Both the position numbers and the translations under genes were made by a program. Positions 35,809 through 44,359 of a stretch of 64,000 nt of DNA are shown piece after piece. Each line of letters starts with the position of its first letter. Position 1 is the stretch's first letter. A model generated the notes under the pieces. The model was not told the origin of the DNA. It made no database searches and saw only the letters and a list, made by a program, of their open reading frames with translations. Where the stretch lies: positions 1 to 64,000 of the forward strand of contig NZ_ALKG01000101.1 in assembly GCF_000286455.1 (NCBI RefSeq), read 5' to 3'. This DNA comes from Selenomonas sp. FOBRC6. GTDB taxonomy: Bacteria; Bacillota; Negativicutes; Selenomonadales; Selenomonadaceae.

Positions 35809-37299
35809 TCATCGCTTCTGCAAAATTAGAGCACTGCCGACCGCGCGCTCCGATCCGTCCGAGGGCGCGTTCACGATCTCATTTTTGACGTAAAGTGCAG
35901 AGGAGCCGCCGCCGTCGAGATTGATTGCATTCTGCACCTTGAATTTCACAAGCAACTCGGCAAACTCCGTCAGCGTCAGCCCGTGGCTGTGCGACTGCCG
36001 CCCGTCAACCACGGCAAAGACAATCTTGCCGCCCGATGTGACGCCAACGGCACTGCGCGGTGCGCGTCCGTAGCGGATGTCCCCTGGGAACTGCTCCTCA
36101 CCCGCCGTCACGTGCACGCGCCCGTTTTCGACAAGACGCGGGCCCGCACCGACGATCTGCACGGCACGATCCCACATCGCCCCCGTCTCCTCGCTGAGCA
36201 CGGTCGGATCACCGACACGCGACCCCGCTGCAGCGAACGCATCCATCGAGGAGCCGTGCACGGAAACGACATAACCATCCGAAGGGATCACCGAATCATT
36301 CGTATTGATCTCCGCCACACGCCCGCCACGAATCACATATTCCAAGCCGTACGGATTTGTCCCCGTCGTTCTGCCGTAGGCGCGGTTGTAAATGATGAGT
36401 CCATTCTCACCGCGCTCGGCGTTGACCCCCGAGACGGGCAGGGTCACCTGATCGATCTTCACTGTGCCGTTGTAGGAAACCGTGCCGAATACAAAGGAGC
36501 CGTCGGGCATCACGCCGAATGCGCTGCGATCGTAGTAGGTCGTCCCAACAATCGTACCATCGATCTTCGTCACGCCGAGGATCACGCCGTTTGCCGCAAA
36601 GTAGGAGGCATTGATCGCCGCCACCGCATTCGTATCGCGCGCAATCCCCGTTACGGTCTGCCGCCCCGGGATGATGCCGCGCGCAAGCGCGGGGCGAACG
36701 CTGTACTGCGCGGGATCTGCCTCAACGAAGTACGAAGTCACCTGCCCGTCCTCATCTTCGTAAATGTACGTGCGCTGCATAAGCCCCGGCGCAATCGTTT
36801 CTTCCTTCAGAATTGGAAGCGTGGGCTTCTTCGGCTCCTCTTCCGCAGCTTCTCCGGGCTTTGGCTGCGTCGACAGCTTTACGGGAGGTTCGGCGGGCGT
36901 CGTCTTCGACGGATTCGCTCCCGCAGGTGACACATCGAGAAAAACACGCGCAGGATTCATCAGATTGCCAAGTGCATACTTCATGCCCTTCGCCATCGTG
37001 ACCGTCACATAAAAATGCCCGCTGCGCGAAGCATAGGAGACGGAGTCAATGCGCTTTGTGTGCACAGAAGCTCGTTTAAACGCCGCCACATCCGCATCTG
37101 CAAAATCAAAGGTCAACTCGCGCCCATCCTCGGAAAGGCTGACATGATAGATGGGCATCTCTGAAAAGTCAAAGACGAGCCGATCGCGCTCCGCCGTACT
37201 CGACGTGCGCAGATCGTTCAGCTCTGCCGCCCACGCATAGGAGGACGCCGTCAAGAGCAGCGCCGCCAGAAGCACAAGGATTTTCTTTAAAATACGCAT
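35809..37299 (-). CDS. Secreted phosphodiester glycosidase (NAGPA-domain) protein
   Basis: A 496-residue exported protein. Residues 1-26 form a signal peptide (RILKKILVLLAALLLTASSYA, cut after AWA). Residues 27-130 look like an AMIN-type beta domain for envelope binding. After a Pro/Thr linker (about 130-160), residues 170-496 form the NAGPA domain with NASYFAANGVILG, VDGRQSHSHGLTLTEFAELL and the hallmark INLDGGGSSALYV. The domain cleaves phosphodiester-linked sugars; a wall polymer is a reasonable but unproved target. Confidence 0.85.
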   Translation of the reverse strand: MRILKKILVLLAALLLTASSYAWAAELNDLRTSSTAERDRLVFDFSEMPIYHVSLSEDGRELTFDFADADVAAFKRASVHTKRIDSVSYASRSGHFYVTVTMAKGMKYALGNLMNPARVFLDVSPAGANPSKTTPAEPPVKLSTQPKPGEAAEEEPKKPTLPILKEETIAPGLMQRTYIYEDEDGQVTSYFVEADPAQYSVRPALARGIIPGRQTVTGIARDTNAVAAINASYFAANGVILGVTKIDGTIVGTTYYDRSAFGVMPDGSFVFGTVSYNGTVKIDQVTLPVSGVNAERGENGLIIYNRAYGRTTGTNPYGLEYVIRGGRVAEINTNDSVIPSDGYVVSVHGSSMDAFAAAGSRVGDPTVLSEETGAMWDRAVQIVGAGPRLVENGRVHVTAGEEQFPGDIRYGRAPRSAVGVTSGGKIVFAVVDGRQSHSHGLTLTEFAELLVKFKVQNAINLDGGGSSALYVKNEIVNAPSDGSERAVGSALILQKR

Positions 37300-37340
37300 A
37301 AACACTCCAAACTAAGGAACTTTTACTACAAATAATAGAA

Positions 37341-37370
37341 AAGGGGAGGCTGCGCCGGCAGCATCCCCTT
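37341..37370 (-). terminator. Terminator of the flagellar operon
   Basis: On the minus strand AAGGGG-GCTGC pairs with GCAGC-CCCCTT around CGGC with a two-base internal loop and is followed by TTTTCTATTATTT. It lies 19 bases after the flgJ-type stop. Confidence 0.8.
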
Positions 37371-37388
37371 ATAAGTATGCATTATATC

Positions 37389-37817
37389 TCATCTGGTCTT
37401 GATGGTCAACTGCTTATACATCATATCCGCAATGCCGATGCCGCCGCTCTTCGCCGCCGCATTCATCATCTCCGTATCGCGCATATCCTCGAAGATCTCA
37501 AGCGCATTGGACTTTTTTCCAAAGAGCCCGCCCTCTGGCACAGTCGCACGCATCTGCTTATACATCATGCTGAGAAACATTGCCTCGAAGCCCTCGCACG
37601 CCTCACGTAACTTCTTCGCCTCACGCTCCTCGGCGCTCATTGGATTCTTCCGGACGTAACCCGTCTCCTCTGTCTCAGGTGCTGCCGCAGCCTTGCGCTG
37701 CAGCTCGTCAAGCGTCGCCTGAAAGGATTTGCTCTCAGCGCTCATGCGCGCCGCATCGTAGGAGGGCTGTGCGGCACCGCCCAAAAGTGCGTTGTCGCCA
37801 ATTGGCTGAATCGTCAT
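37389..37817 (-). CDS. flgJ: Flagellar rod-binding protein (FlgJ N-terminal type)
   Basis: A 142-residue protein with the FlgJ rod-binding domain: LREACEGFEAMFLSMMYKQMRATVPEGGLFGKKS in the middle and a C-terminal helix GGIGIADMMYKQL. The peptidoglycan hydrolase half present in enterobacterial FlgJ is absent, as usual in Firmicutes. It acts as the cap for rod assembly and follows flgI. Confidence 0.9.
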   Translation of the reverse strand: MTIQPIGDNALLGGAAQPSYDAARMSAESKSFQATLDELQRKAAAAPETEETGYVRKNPMSAEEREAKKLREACEGFEAMFLSMMYKQMRATVPEGGLFGKKSNALEIFEDMRDTEMMNAAAKSGGIGIADMMYKQLTIKTR

Positions 37818-37828
37818 AGGCTACCTCC

Positions 37829-38944
37829 TTAAACTATATCGAGTTCGGCGTGCAGTGCCCCTGCCGCCTTCATCGCCTGCAAGATGGAGATGATCTCACG
37901 TGGATTCGCTCCCACGGTGTTGAGTGCGCCCACAATGTCGCTGATATTGGTCGTTGCGGGTAGGATGATCGTATTTCCCTTCATATCGTTCACTTCGACA
38001 TCGGCATCCTGCGTGACGACCGTATTTCCATAGCTGAACGGTCCCGGCTGCGAGACCTCTGTCGCACCCTGAATGCGGATCGTCAGCCCGCCCTGCGTGA
38101 TTGCAACGGTATCGACAGAGACATCGCCGCCCGTGATGATCGTCCCCGTGCGCTCGTTCACAATGACACGCGCCATATTGTCGGGGCGGACGGGTAGCTC
38201 TTCGATTGAGGCAACAAAGCCGACCACGTTCCCGCGGAAATAGGCCGGAATCGCCACATCCACGCGTCCGGGATTGCTTGCCTGTGCGATACTGCCATAC
38301 TGCGCGTTGATCGCCCCCGCGACCCGTGTCGCTGTCGTAAAGTCAGGGCGTGCAAGCGAAAGGGAAAGCTGCCCGTTCGCACCAATCCCATCGTCCTCCA
38401 CCGTACGCTCGACAATGCCGCCGTTCACAGCAATGCCGACCGTCGGGAACGCCTTCGTCATGCTGCTACCGCCGCCCGCCGCGGCAAAGCCGCCCGTAGA
38501 GACCGCGCCCTGCGCAACGACATAGACCTCGCCGTTGCCCGCACGCAGCGGGGTCTGGAGCAGCGTACCGCCGCGCAGACTCTTCGCATCACCAATCGAG
38601 GAGACGGTCACGTCGAGGCTGTCCCCCTCGCGCACGAACGGCGGCAGAGTCGCCGTCACCATGACCGCCGCGACGTTCTTCAGTTTGATCGAGCTGCTGT
38701 TGACCGTGATGCCGTAGGTGGTCAGCATATTTGCAATGGACTGTACCGTCTCCCCCGAGCTTGAGCCGTCGCCCGTGCCGTCCAGACCGACGACGAGACC
38801 GTAGCCCATGAGCTGGTTGGAGCGCACACCCTGCACCTTGGAGATATCCTTGATTCGCGTCACAGCGGAATCCGCCGAAGCAATTCCCGGCAGTGTTCCG
38901 ACCACAAGTCCAAGGAGGAGCAGAAGGATGCCCAATTTCTTCAT
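37829..38944 (-). CDS. flgI: Flagellar P-ring protein FlgI
   Basis: A 371-residue periplasmic protein with a signal peptide (1-24, cut after ASA) then RIKDISKVQGVRSNQLMGYGLVVGLDGTGD, the conserved FlgI start. Length is typical. The P ring surrounds the rod at the peptidoglycan layer and is found only in bacteria with an outer membrane, so its presence is direct evidence of a diderm cell. It lies between flgH and flgJ. Confidence 0.97.
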   Translation of the reverse strand: MKKLGILLLLLGLVVGTLPGIASADSAVTRIKDISKVQGVRSNQLMGYGLVVGLDGTGDGSSSGETVQSIANMLTTYGITVNSSSIKLKNVAAVMVTATLPPFVREGDSLDVTVSSIGDAKSLRGGTLLQTPLRAGNGEVYVVAQGAVSTGGFAAAGGGSSMTKAFPTVGIAVNGGIVERTVEDDGIGANGQLSLSLARPDFTTATRVAGAINAQYGSIAQASNPGRVDVAIPAYFRGNVVGFVASIEELPVRPDNMARVIVNERTGTIITGGDVSVDTVAITQGGLTIRIQGATEVSQPGPFSYGNTVVTQDADVEVNDMKGNTIILPATTNISDIVGALNTVGANPREIISILQAMKAAGALHAELDIV

Positions 38945-38959
38945 AAAAAGCGCCTCCCG

Positions 38960-39559
38960 TCAGAACAGAATGTTGAAGATCTGGGTCAGGATGCCCTGCC
39001 GCTGCTTTGCGTTCAAGGGGCCCTTCCCGTCGAAGCGCACCGTCGCATCAGCCACACGCGTCGAGAGGATCGTATTTGAACTCGAGATGTCCTCGGGACG
39101 ACAGGTGCCGCGGAAGACAATCTTGTGCTCGTTGCGGTTCTGCCAAATGGACTGTGTGCCCTCGAGGACGAAATTGCCGTTCGGCATGACATCCACCACT
39201 GTCACGGTGACATTGCCCGCAACGCGGTTCGAGGAGGAGGCAGAGCCCTTGGCGCTGAACTTGTCCGAGCCGTTTGCAGATGCGGCCTGCAGGAAGTCGA
39301 AAATACCAAGCCCTGCACCAATACTGACCGACCCGCTCTTCTCATTCGAGGAGTTCCGCGTTGCCGAAGTCGTTGTTGTCTCACTGATGACGATGGTGAC
39401 GATGTCCCCGATGCCCGTCGCCCGATGATCGGAAAACGGACTCTTCGTTGGATGTCCGCTCGGATTATTCCACAGGGATTCTGCCGAGACAGTGGGAGCG
39501 AGACTTGCCGTGCAGAGTGCGGCGGCGAGCACGCCTGCGAGCCATTTTTGTTTACTCAT
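38960..39559 (-). CDS. flgH: Flagellar L-ring protein FlgH
   Basis: A 199-residue protein with a signal peptide (1-26) and the family core YRATGIGDIVTIVISETTTTS-like segment (residues about 46-65, here HRATGIGDIVTI), ending VRFDGKGPLNAKQRQGILT. FlgH is normally a lipoprotein; here the only Cys in the signal (ALCTAS) has Leu at -1, which is a poor lipobox, and SAES suggests ordinary signal peptidase cleavage. It forms the outer-membrane bushing of the flagellum. Confidence 0.95.
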   Translation of the reverse strand: MSKQKWLAGVLAAALCTASLAPTVSAESLWNNPSGHPTKSPFSDHRATGIGDIVTIVISETTTTSATRNSSNEKSGSVSIGAGLGIFDFLQAASANGSDKFSAKGSASSSNRVAGNVTVTVVDVMPNGNFVLEGTQSIWQNRNEHKIVFRGTCRPEDISSSNTILSTRVADATVRFDGKGPLNAKQRQGILTQIFNILF

Positions 39560-39592
39560 ATCGAACTCCTTATGGAAAATTGAGGGAAAATT

Positions 39593-40360
39593 TCATCCGA
39601 TGACCTGAACCGTGTGCGCATCAATCACCTTGCCGCGCAGGATTTTACCAGAGCTCACATTGCGTACGCGGATCGTGTAGTCGATGCGTCCCGGCTCGAG
39701 CGCCACGCCCTCAGCGCGAATCACGATGCCATTTGCATCCAGAACGATCTCCACGGGATTGCCTGCACGTATGACGAGCGGCATCGCAAGCAGCGAGGGT
39801 GTGATCGTCACATCCTTGCGAATGTAACGCCCCGCAACACGACCATCCACACGTGCAAAATCAGTGAGCGTCAATTCGGGCAGGGTATCCACCGCCCGTT
39901 CCTCGACGCGCGCATTTGCGGGAGAGATTGCCTCCTCCGCACGAATGTCCGTCATCGCCACGAGCACGCGGTCATAGACGGTCAGCCGATAGTAGCTCGT
40001 CGCCTTCCGATGCATGACGCCATCGATGTAGATGGTAAATACCGCCGGGAACTCCCGTCCATAGGGCAGCCCGCGGGGGAACTCGACAACCGCTGTCACC
40101 TCGCCCGCAGGGAGGTGCATCGTCGACGCCACGCGCTGCAGGCGCAGCTCATGCCGCCGCGTCTCGCCGATCCCGGCAAGCTTCTCCTCGATCTTCTGCT
40201 CTGCGAGTGCAGAGAGCTGCGCCGAGGACAGAATAGTGGGGAAGTGATCGCCCTGGGCAGGATTGTAGGCAGAGGCCTCTGCTGTACCCACCCACAGAAA
40301 AGCGAATAAGCCACTCCATAGGCATAGAATGGCTGTAATCGTACGTCTTTGAAAGCTCAA
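39593..40360 (-). CDS. flgA: Flagellar P-ring assembly chaperone FlgA
   Basis: A 255-residue periplasmic protein with a signal peptide (1-30, TAEASA) and a C-terminal SAF domain (about 125-250: RAEEAISPANARVEERAVDTL, IRKDVTITPSLLAMPLVIRAGN, VRNVSSGKILRGKVIDAHTVQV). It helps FlgI polymerise. It begins with TTG overlapping the flgG stop codon (TTGA), without a strong ribosome site, so it is probably translated by coupling. Confidence 0.92.
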   Translation of the reverse strand: MSFQRRTITAILCLWSGLFAFLWVGTAEASAYNPAQGDHFPTILSSAQLSALAEQKIEEKLAGIGETRRHELRLQRVASTMHLPAGEVTAVVEFPRGLPYGREFPAVFTIYIDGVMHRKATSYYRLTVYDRVLVAMTDIRAEEAISPANARVEERAVDTLPELTLTDFARVDGRVAGRYIRKDVTITPSLLAMPLVIRAGNPVEIVLDANGIVIRAEGVALEPGRIDYTIRVRNVSSGKILRGKVIDAHTVQVIG

Positions 40361-41151
40361 CGCTTGAGTGAGTTCGCAATCTCGAGCATCGAATCCGATG
40401 TCGTGATCGCCTTCGAGTTGGACTCGTAGGCACGCTGGGAGACGATCATCTCAACCATTTCCTCAACGATCTGCACATTGCTCATCTCAAGGGTTCCCTG
40501 TGTGAGCGTACCCGCACCATCCACGCCGGGATTCGACTCGATCGCCTCGCCCGAAGCATCGGACACAACGAAGAGATTCTTGCCAATGGAGGTAAGTCCT
40601 GCCGGATTGACAAAGCGAGCAAGTGTGATCTGCCCTGCCTCCTGCTGCTGATTCTGTCCTGCCTCGCGGTAGGACACGCGCCCGTCACCCGAGATCGTGA
40701 TGGAGTCGAGCGGTGCATTCTGACCGATCGTGATGCCGTCGGCAAGCAGATAGCCGTCCGTCGTCACCATGCGGCGATCGCTGTCGAGCTTCCACGTGCC
40801 GTCACGCGTGTATGCCGTCGTACCATCGGGCATCGTGACGCGGAAAAAGCCCTCGCCCTGAATGCCGATGTCCGTGGGGTTGTCCGTCGTCTGGAGCGGT
40901 CCCTGTGTAAAGACGCGCTGCGTCGCAGCCACACGCGTACCGAGACCGATCTGGAGCGCCGTCGGATACTGCGAATCCGCGCCGTTCTGTGCGCCTGCCT
41001 CACGCAGCGTCTGATAGACGAGGTCTTGGAACTCCGCACGCACCTTTTTGCCGCCGTAAGTGTTGACGTTCGCAATATTGTGCGCAACGATGTCCATATG
41101 CACCTGCTGCGCCTTCATGCCGGACGCCGCAGACCAAAGTGCTCGCATCAT
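40357..41151 (-). CDS. flgG: Flagellar distal rod protein FlgG
   Basis: A 264-residue axial protein. N-terminal RALWSAASGMKAQQVHMDIVAHNIANVNT and C-terminal LEMSNVQIVEEMVEMIVSQRAYESNSKAI are the two coiled-coil ends shared by rod and hook proteins; length matches FlgG. The middle carries YTRDGTWKLDSDRRMVTTDGY. It follows the paralogue flgF and overlaps flgA. Confidence 0.95.
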   Translation of the reverse strand: MMRALWSAASGMKAQQVHMDIVAHNIANVNTYGGKKVRAEFQDLVYQTLREAGAQNGADSQYPTALQIGLGTRVAATQRVFTQGPLQTTDNPTDIGIQGEGFFRVTMPDGTTAYTRDGTWKLDSDRRMVTTDGYLLADGITIGQNAPLDSITISGDGRVSYREAGQNQQQEAGQITLARFVNPAGLTSIGKNLFVVSDASGEAIESNPGVDGAGTLTQGTLEMSNVQIVEEMVEMIVSQRAYESNSKAITTSDSMLEIANSLKR

Positions 41152-41232
41152 AGTCGATATCCCCCTCCAAGGAAAGATGATAAGTCATTCACATTTTTAT
41201 ATCGAATAAAAGGGGTCGTTACTTAAATTATT

Positions 41233-42036
41233 TTAACTCGTGCGGCCGACATCATTGACCGCCTTGTCGAGCAGCGTGTCCTGCGTCTGCACCGCTTTCG
41301 ATCCCGCCTCGTAGACACGGTAGTTGTTGATGAGCTCGACCATCTCCGTGACAATGCTCGTATTCGACATCTCGAGCATCCCCTGCTCAATCGTGCCCGT
41401 CGCCTGCTGTGGACGCGCGCCTTCCTGGGGGCGGTAGAGATTGTCTCCCTGCTTGATGACCGCATTCTTCCCCGCAAACTGCACAAAGCCGAGCTGCGCA
41501 ACCTCTGCACCGTCCGCGTAGATGCGTCCGTCGCTCGAGACATTCACACGCTGCGCATTCTCCGGAATCCTGATTGAGCGCCCACGTGAAGAGAGCACCT
41601 CCTGCCCGCGCATATTGAGCAGCGTCCCGTTCGTCGAGCGGTAGAAGCCGCCATCACGTGTATAGCGCGGTCCATCAATCGTATTGACGACGAAGTAGCC
41701 TTGTCCCGAGATCGCAAAGTCATAGGTATTGCCCGTCGTCTGCATCGCGCCCTGCAGATGCTCCGTCGCAATCTCATCCACGGCAGACCCGAGTCCGAGC
41801 GTACCGACGATCGGCGCACGATTCCCTTCCACGCGAAAGCCCTTGAAGCTCGTCACCTTGGTATCTGCAGAGTTGTCATTGATGCGGCGAAGCAGCATCG
41901 GCTCGAACTCGCGGATCGCCATGTCGTCGCGCTTGTAGCCCGTGGTCGACGCATTCGCGAGGTTGTTCGCGATCATGTCCGTGTGCTTGGTCTCCGTAAT
42001 CATGCCCGAGGCTGCAATATAGAGTCCTCTCCACAT
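41233..42036 (-). CDS. flgF: Flagellar proximal rod protein FlgF
   Basis: A 267-residue paralogue of FlgG: WRGLYIAASGMITETKHTDM at the N-terminus, YTRDGGFYRSTNGTLLNMRG in the middle, and GMLEMSNTSIVTEMVELINNYR at the C-terminus. Its place between mreB and flgG is the same as flhO between mbl and flhP in Bacillus. The 81-base gap to flgG is AT-rich with no clear signal. Confidence 0.92.
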   Translation of the reverse strand: MWRGLYIAASGMITETKHTDMIANNLANASTTGYKRDDMAIREFEPMLLRRINDNSADTKVTSFKGFRVEGNRAPIVGTLGLGSAVDEIATEHLQGAMQTTGNTYDFAISGQGYFVVNTIDGPRYTRDGGFYRSTNGTLLNMRGQEVLSSRGRSIRIPENAQRVNVSSDGRIYADGAEVAQLGFVQFAGKNAVIKQGDNLYRPQEGARPQQATGTIEQGMLEMSNTSIVTEMVELINNYRVYEAGSKAVQTQDTLLDKAVNDVGRTS

Positions 42037-42103
42037 AGTTCATCCCTCTTTTTCACGAAAGTTGTCCAATGTTTATAATTTCGCTGTAAAATAGAAATTC
42101 CCT

Positions 42104-43132
42104 TTATTTTTTTCGCCCAAAACTTGTATTTGTCGCCTTGCCGTCAAACTTATCGAAGATATCAAGAGCCTTGCCGCAGCCAAGCACAACACAGGTCATG
42201 GGATCATCTGCCACAAGCGTCGGCGTCCCCGTCTCGCGCTGAATGAGATCTGCCATGCCATAGAGCAGTGCTCCGCCGCCCGTCAATACGATACCGCGAT
42301 CCATGATGTCCGCCGCGAGCTCCGGCGGCGTCTCCTCGAGCACCTTCTTTACGCAGTCCACAATGCGCATGACCGAGCCCTCAATTGCGGAGGAGGCCTG
42401 TGCCGTGGAGATCGTGATATTCTTCGGCAGACCCGTAAGCAGATCACGCCCGCGGATGTCCATCTGCTCGCGCCGTGCAGTCGTATACGCTGCGCCGACG
42501 CGCAGCTTGAGATCCTCTGCCGTGCGCTCGCCGATGAGCAGATTGAACTCGCGCTTGACGTAGTTAATCAGATCCTCGTCAAACGTATCACCCGCAATGC
42601 GGATGCTCTCACTCGTCACGACGCCGCCGAGGCTGATGACGGCGACATCCGTTGTGCCGCCGCCGATGTCGACAACCATTGAGCCTTGTGCCTCCACGAT
42701 GTCGAGACCTGCGCCCATCGCCGCGGCAAGCGGCTCCTCGATGAGCTGGATGTGCCGCGCCCCCGCCTGCTCAGCAGCCTCCTGCACGGCGCGCTGCTCC
42801 ACCATCGTCACCCCCGAAGGGATACAGATCATGATGCGCGGGCGGAAGACTATGCTGCGCCCGACCACCTTTTCGATGAAGAAGCGCAGCATGCTCTCCG
42901 TTATATCATAATCCGCGATGACGCCGTCGCGCAGCGGACGAATTGCAACGATGTTGCCGGGCGTGCGCCCGATCATCTGCCGCGCCTCCTCACCAATCGC
43001 AAGCACCTGATTCGTGTCGCGGTTCACCGCGACCACGGAGGGTTCCTTGAGGACAACCCCCTTGCCCTTGACATAGACGAGCACATTCGCCGTCCCAAGG
43101 TCAATTCCTATATCCATCGACATACCGAACAT
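42104..43132 (-). CDS. mreB: Rod shape-determining protein MreB/Mbl
   Basis: A 342-residue actin homologue. Seen: DIGIDLGTANVLVYVKGKGVV (phosphate 1), PRIMICIPSGVTMVEQRAV, VVDIGGGTTDVAVISLGG (phosphate 2) and GIVLTGGGALLYGMADLI (adenosine). Linkage to flgF-flgG is typical of Mbl in Firmicutes. It follows a short hypothetical gene in the same transcript. Confidence 0.96.
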   Translation of the reverse strand: MFGMSMDIGIDLGTANVLVYVKGKGVVLKEPSVVAVNRDTNQVLAIGEEARQMIGRTPGNIVAIRPLRDGVIADYDITESMLRFFIEKVVGRSIVFRPRIMICIPSGVTMVEQRAVQEAAEQAGARHIQLIEEPLAAAMGAGLDIVEAQGSMVVDIGGGTTDVAVISLGGVVTSESIRIAGDTFDEDLINYVKREFNLLIGERTAEDLKLRVGAAYTTARREQMDIRGRDLLTGLPKNITISTAQASSAIEGSVMRIVDCVKKVLEETPPELAADIMDRGIVLTGGGALLYGMADLIQRETGTPTLVADDPMTCVVLGCGKALDIFDKFDGKATNTSFGRKK

Positions 43133-43162
43133 CAGCGACGAGCCTCCTACAATCTGTTGCTG

Positions 43163-43645
43163 TCAATCGTTCTCGGTGCTCTCACTCTCGGCCACCTGCT
43201 GCGGCGCCGCAGGAACGAGTGCCTCGCGTATCTCCTCAAGGCCTTTTTCGAGCGATGTCTGATACTCCTCCTGCACAGCCTCATTGTCCCATTCGGACTG
43301 CTTTCCAAAGAGAAGAATCGCATCGAGATACCGCAGAACCATTTCCGAAACGTAGGCTCTTGCAACCTCGTTCGCAGCCATATAGACATCTTTTGTCTGC
43401 AGTTCAAAGGCAATGCGGTCGATATAGTGCTCGCCCTCGATCAGATAGGCGAGCGCGCGCAGGCGCAGCGTAATTTCCCTTGCTGTTATGGCATCCTTTG
43501 AGCGCGCGGAACGCTCTGCCGCAATTCTTTCAAAAAGCGCCCATGACTCGTCGCAGAGTTTCCCCACGGTATCGAGTATCTGATCACGCGCACGCTTCTT
43601 GCGCCAAAGCACATCGCGCACCGACGGTTTTTTCTGTGCTGCCAT
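43163..43645 (-). CDS. Hypothetical helical protein upstream of mreB
   Basis: A 160-residue soluble, charged, mainly helical protein. Lys/Arg-rich near the start (PSVRDVLWRKKRARDQI), then long amphipathic helices, and an acidic C-terminus. No motif is recognised. The start at 43645 follows GGGAGG; upstream ATGs in frame (43669 and further) lie before that site. A near-consensus promoter lies 44-72 bases upstream, so it heads the mreB-flagellar transcript and may have a cell-shape or flagellum-linked role; this is inference from position only. Confidence 0.7.
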   Translation of the reverse strand: MAAQKKPSVRDVLWRKKRARDQILDTVGKLCDESWALFERIAAERSARSKDAITAREITLRLRALAYLIEGEHYIDRIAFELQTKDVYMAANEVARAYVSEMVLRYLDAILLFGKQSEWDNEAVQEEYQTSLEKGLEEIREALVPAAPQQVAESESTEND

Positions 43646-43688
43646 GCCCTGCCTCCCATTCGACATACATTCCCTATTTTGTCTTTCC

Positions 43689-43717
43689 ATTATAAGATGT
43701 TCGTCCCCTATCGTCAA
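43689..43717 (-). promoter_or_regulatory. Promoter of the mreB-flagellar rod/ring operon
   Basis: On the minus strand TTGACG (43712-43717) and a perfect TATAAT (43689-43694) are 17 bases apart. This is a vegetative sigma-A type promoter, not sigma-28, so rod and ring genes may be expressed with mreB in growing cells. Confidence 0.75.
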
Positions 43718-43747
43718 TCTATAATTACGCGTGCCGACACAGACGCC

Positions 43748-43777
43748 TTGCATTTCCATGTCCGTTCAATGTAAAAT
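43748..43777 (+). promoter_or_regulatory. Promoter of the acetyltransferase-deoB group
   Basis: TTGCAT (43748-43753) and TAAAAT (43772-43777) with an 18-base spacer, followed by GAAGGAG and the start codon at 43809. It is divergent from the mreB promoter. Confidence 0.55.
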
Positions 43778-43808
43778 AAAGGAAATCATTCGAAGTGAAG
43801 GAGATCTT

Positions 43809-44345
43809 ATGGCAGAAATATTGAGAGAGGGTCTGCGCCTGCGTCTGCGCCGCGCAGAGATTGCAGATGTCGACTACATCTGCACCCTGCAGGAAGAAGT
43901 GGATAACAGTGACTACATCGTCCCGTTTTCACGCGCAGATCACGAGACGATCGTCACACAGGGACGCGCGGCGATGGACATCATTGTCGAAGAGCGCGAG
44001 AGCGGCGAATGTGTCGGCTATCTCCACGTCACGGGACTCCTGCTTGCCTCCAAGGAGCAGGAGTGGACACATGTCATCATCGGGAAGAAAGGGCTCGGTT
44101 ACGGACACGAGGCGATGAAACTTCTGAAGGCGTGGGCGTTCGAGGATATGGGTGCGCACCGCGCATGGCTCGACTGCAAGGACTACAACGCGCGCGCCCT
44201 GCATCTCTACGAGAGCGAGGGCATGGTGCGCGAGGCGCTGATCCGTGAGACGATCCTGCATCGCGGCGTCTACGAGAACCTCGTCGTGCTCGGCATCCTC
44301 GACCGCGAATATCATGCGCGTAAGCGTGCGGGGCTGGAACTATAG
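43809..44345 (+). CDS. GNAT-family N-acetyltransferase
   Basis: A 178-residue acetyltransferase of the RimJ/L-like type. LRLRLRRAEIADVDYI at the start is the first strand/helix, and GYGHEAMKLLKAWAFEDMGAHRAWLDCKDYNARALHLYESEGM contains the acetyl-CoA loop (here GLGYGHEA) and the C-terminal N-x-R-A-L-x-L-Y-x-x-x-G-F-like motif. Substrate unknown. The start follows GAAGGAG. It ends 14 bases before deoB and is probably cotranscribed. Confidence 0.85.
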   Translation: MAEILREGLRLRLRRAEIADVDYICTLQEEVDNSDYIVPFSRADHETIVTQGRAAMDIIVEERESGECVGYLHVTGLLLASKEQEWTHVIIGKKGLGYGHEAMKLLKAWAFEDMGAHRAWLDCKDYNARALHLYESEGMVREALIRETILHRGVYENLVVLGILDREYHARKRAGLEL

Positions 44346-44359
44346 GAAAGGTGACGATT

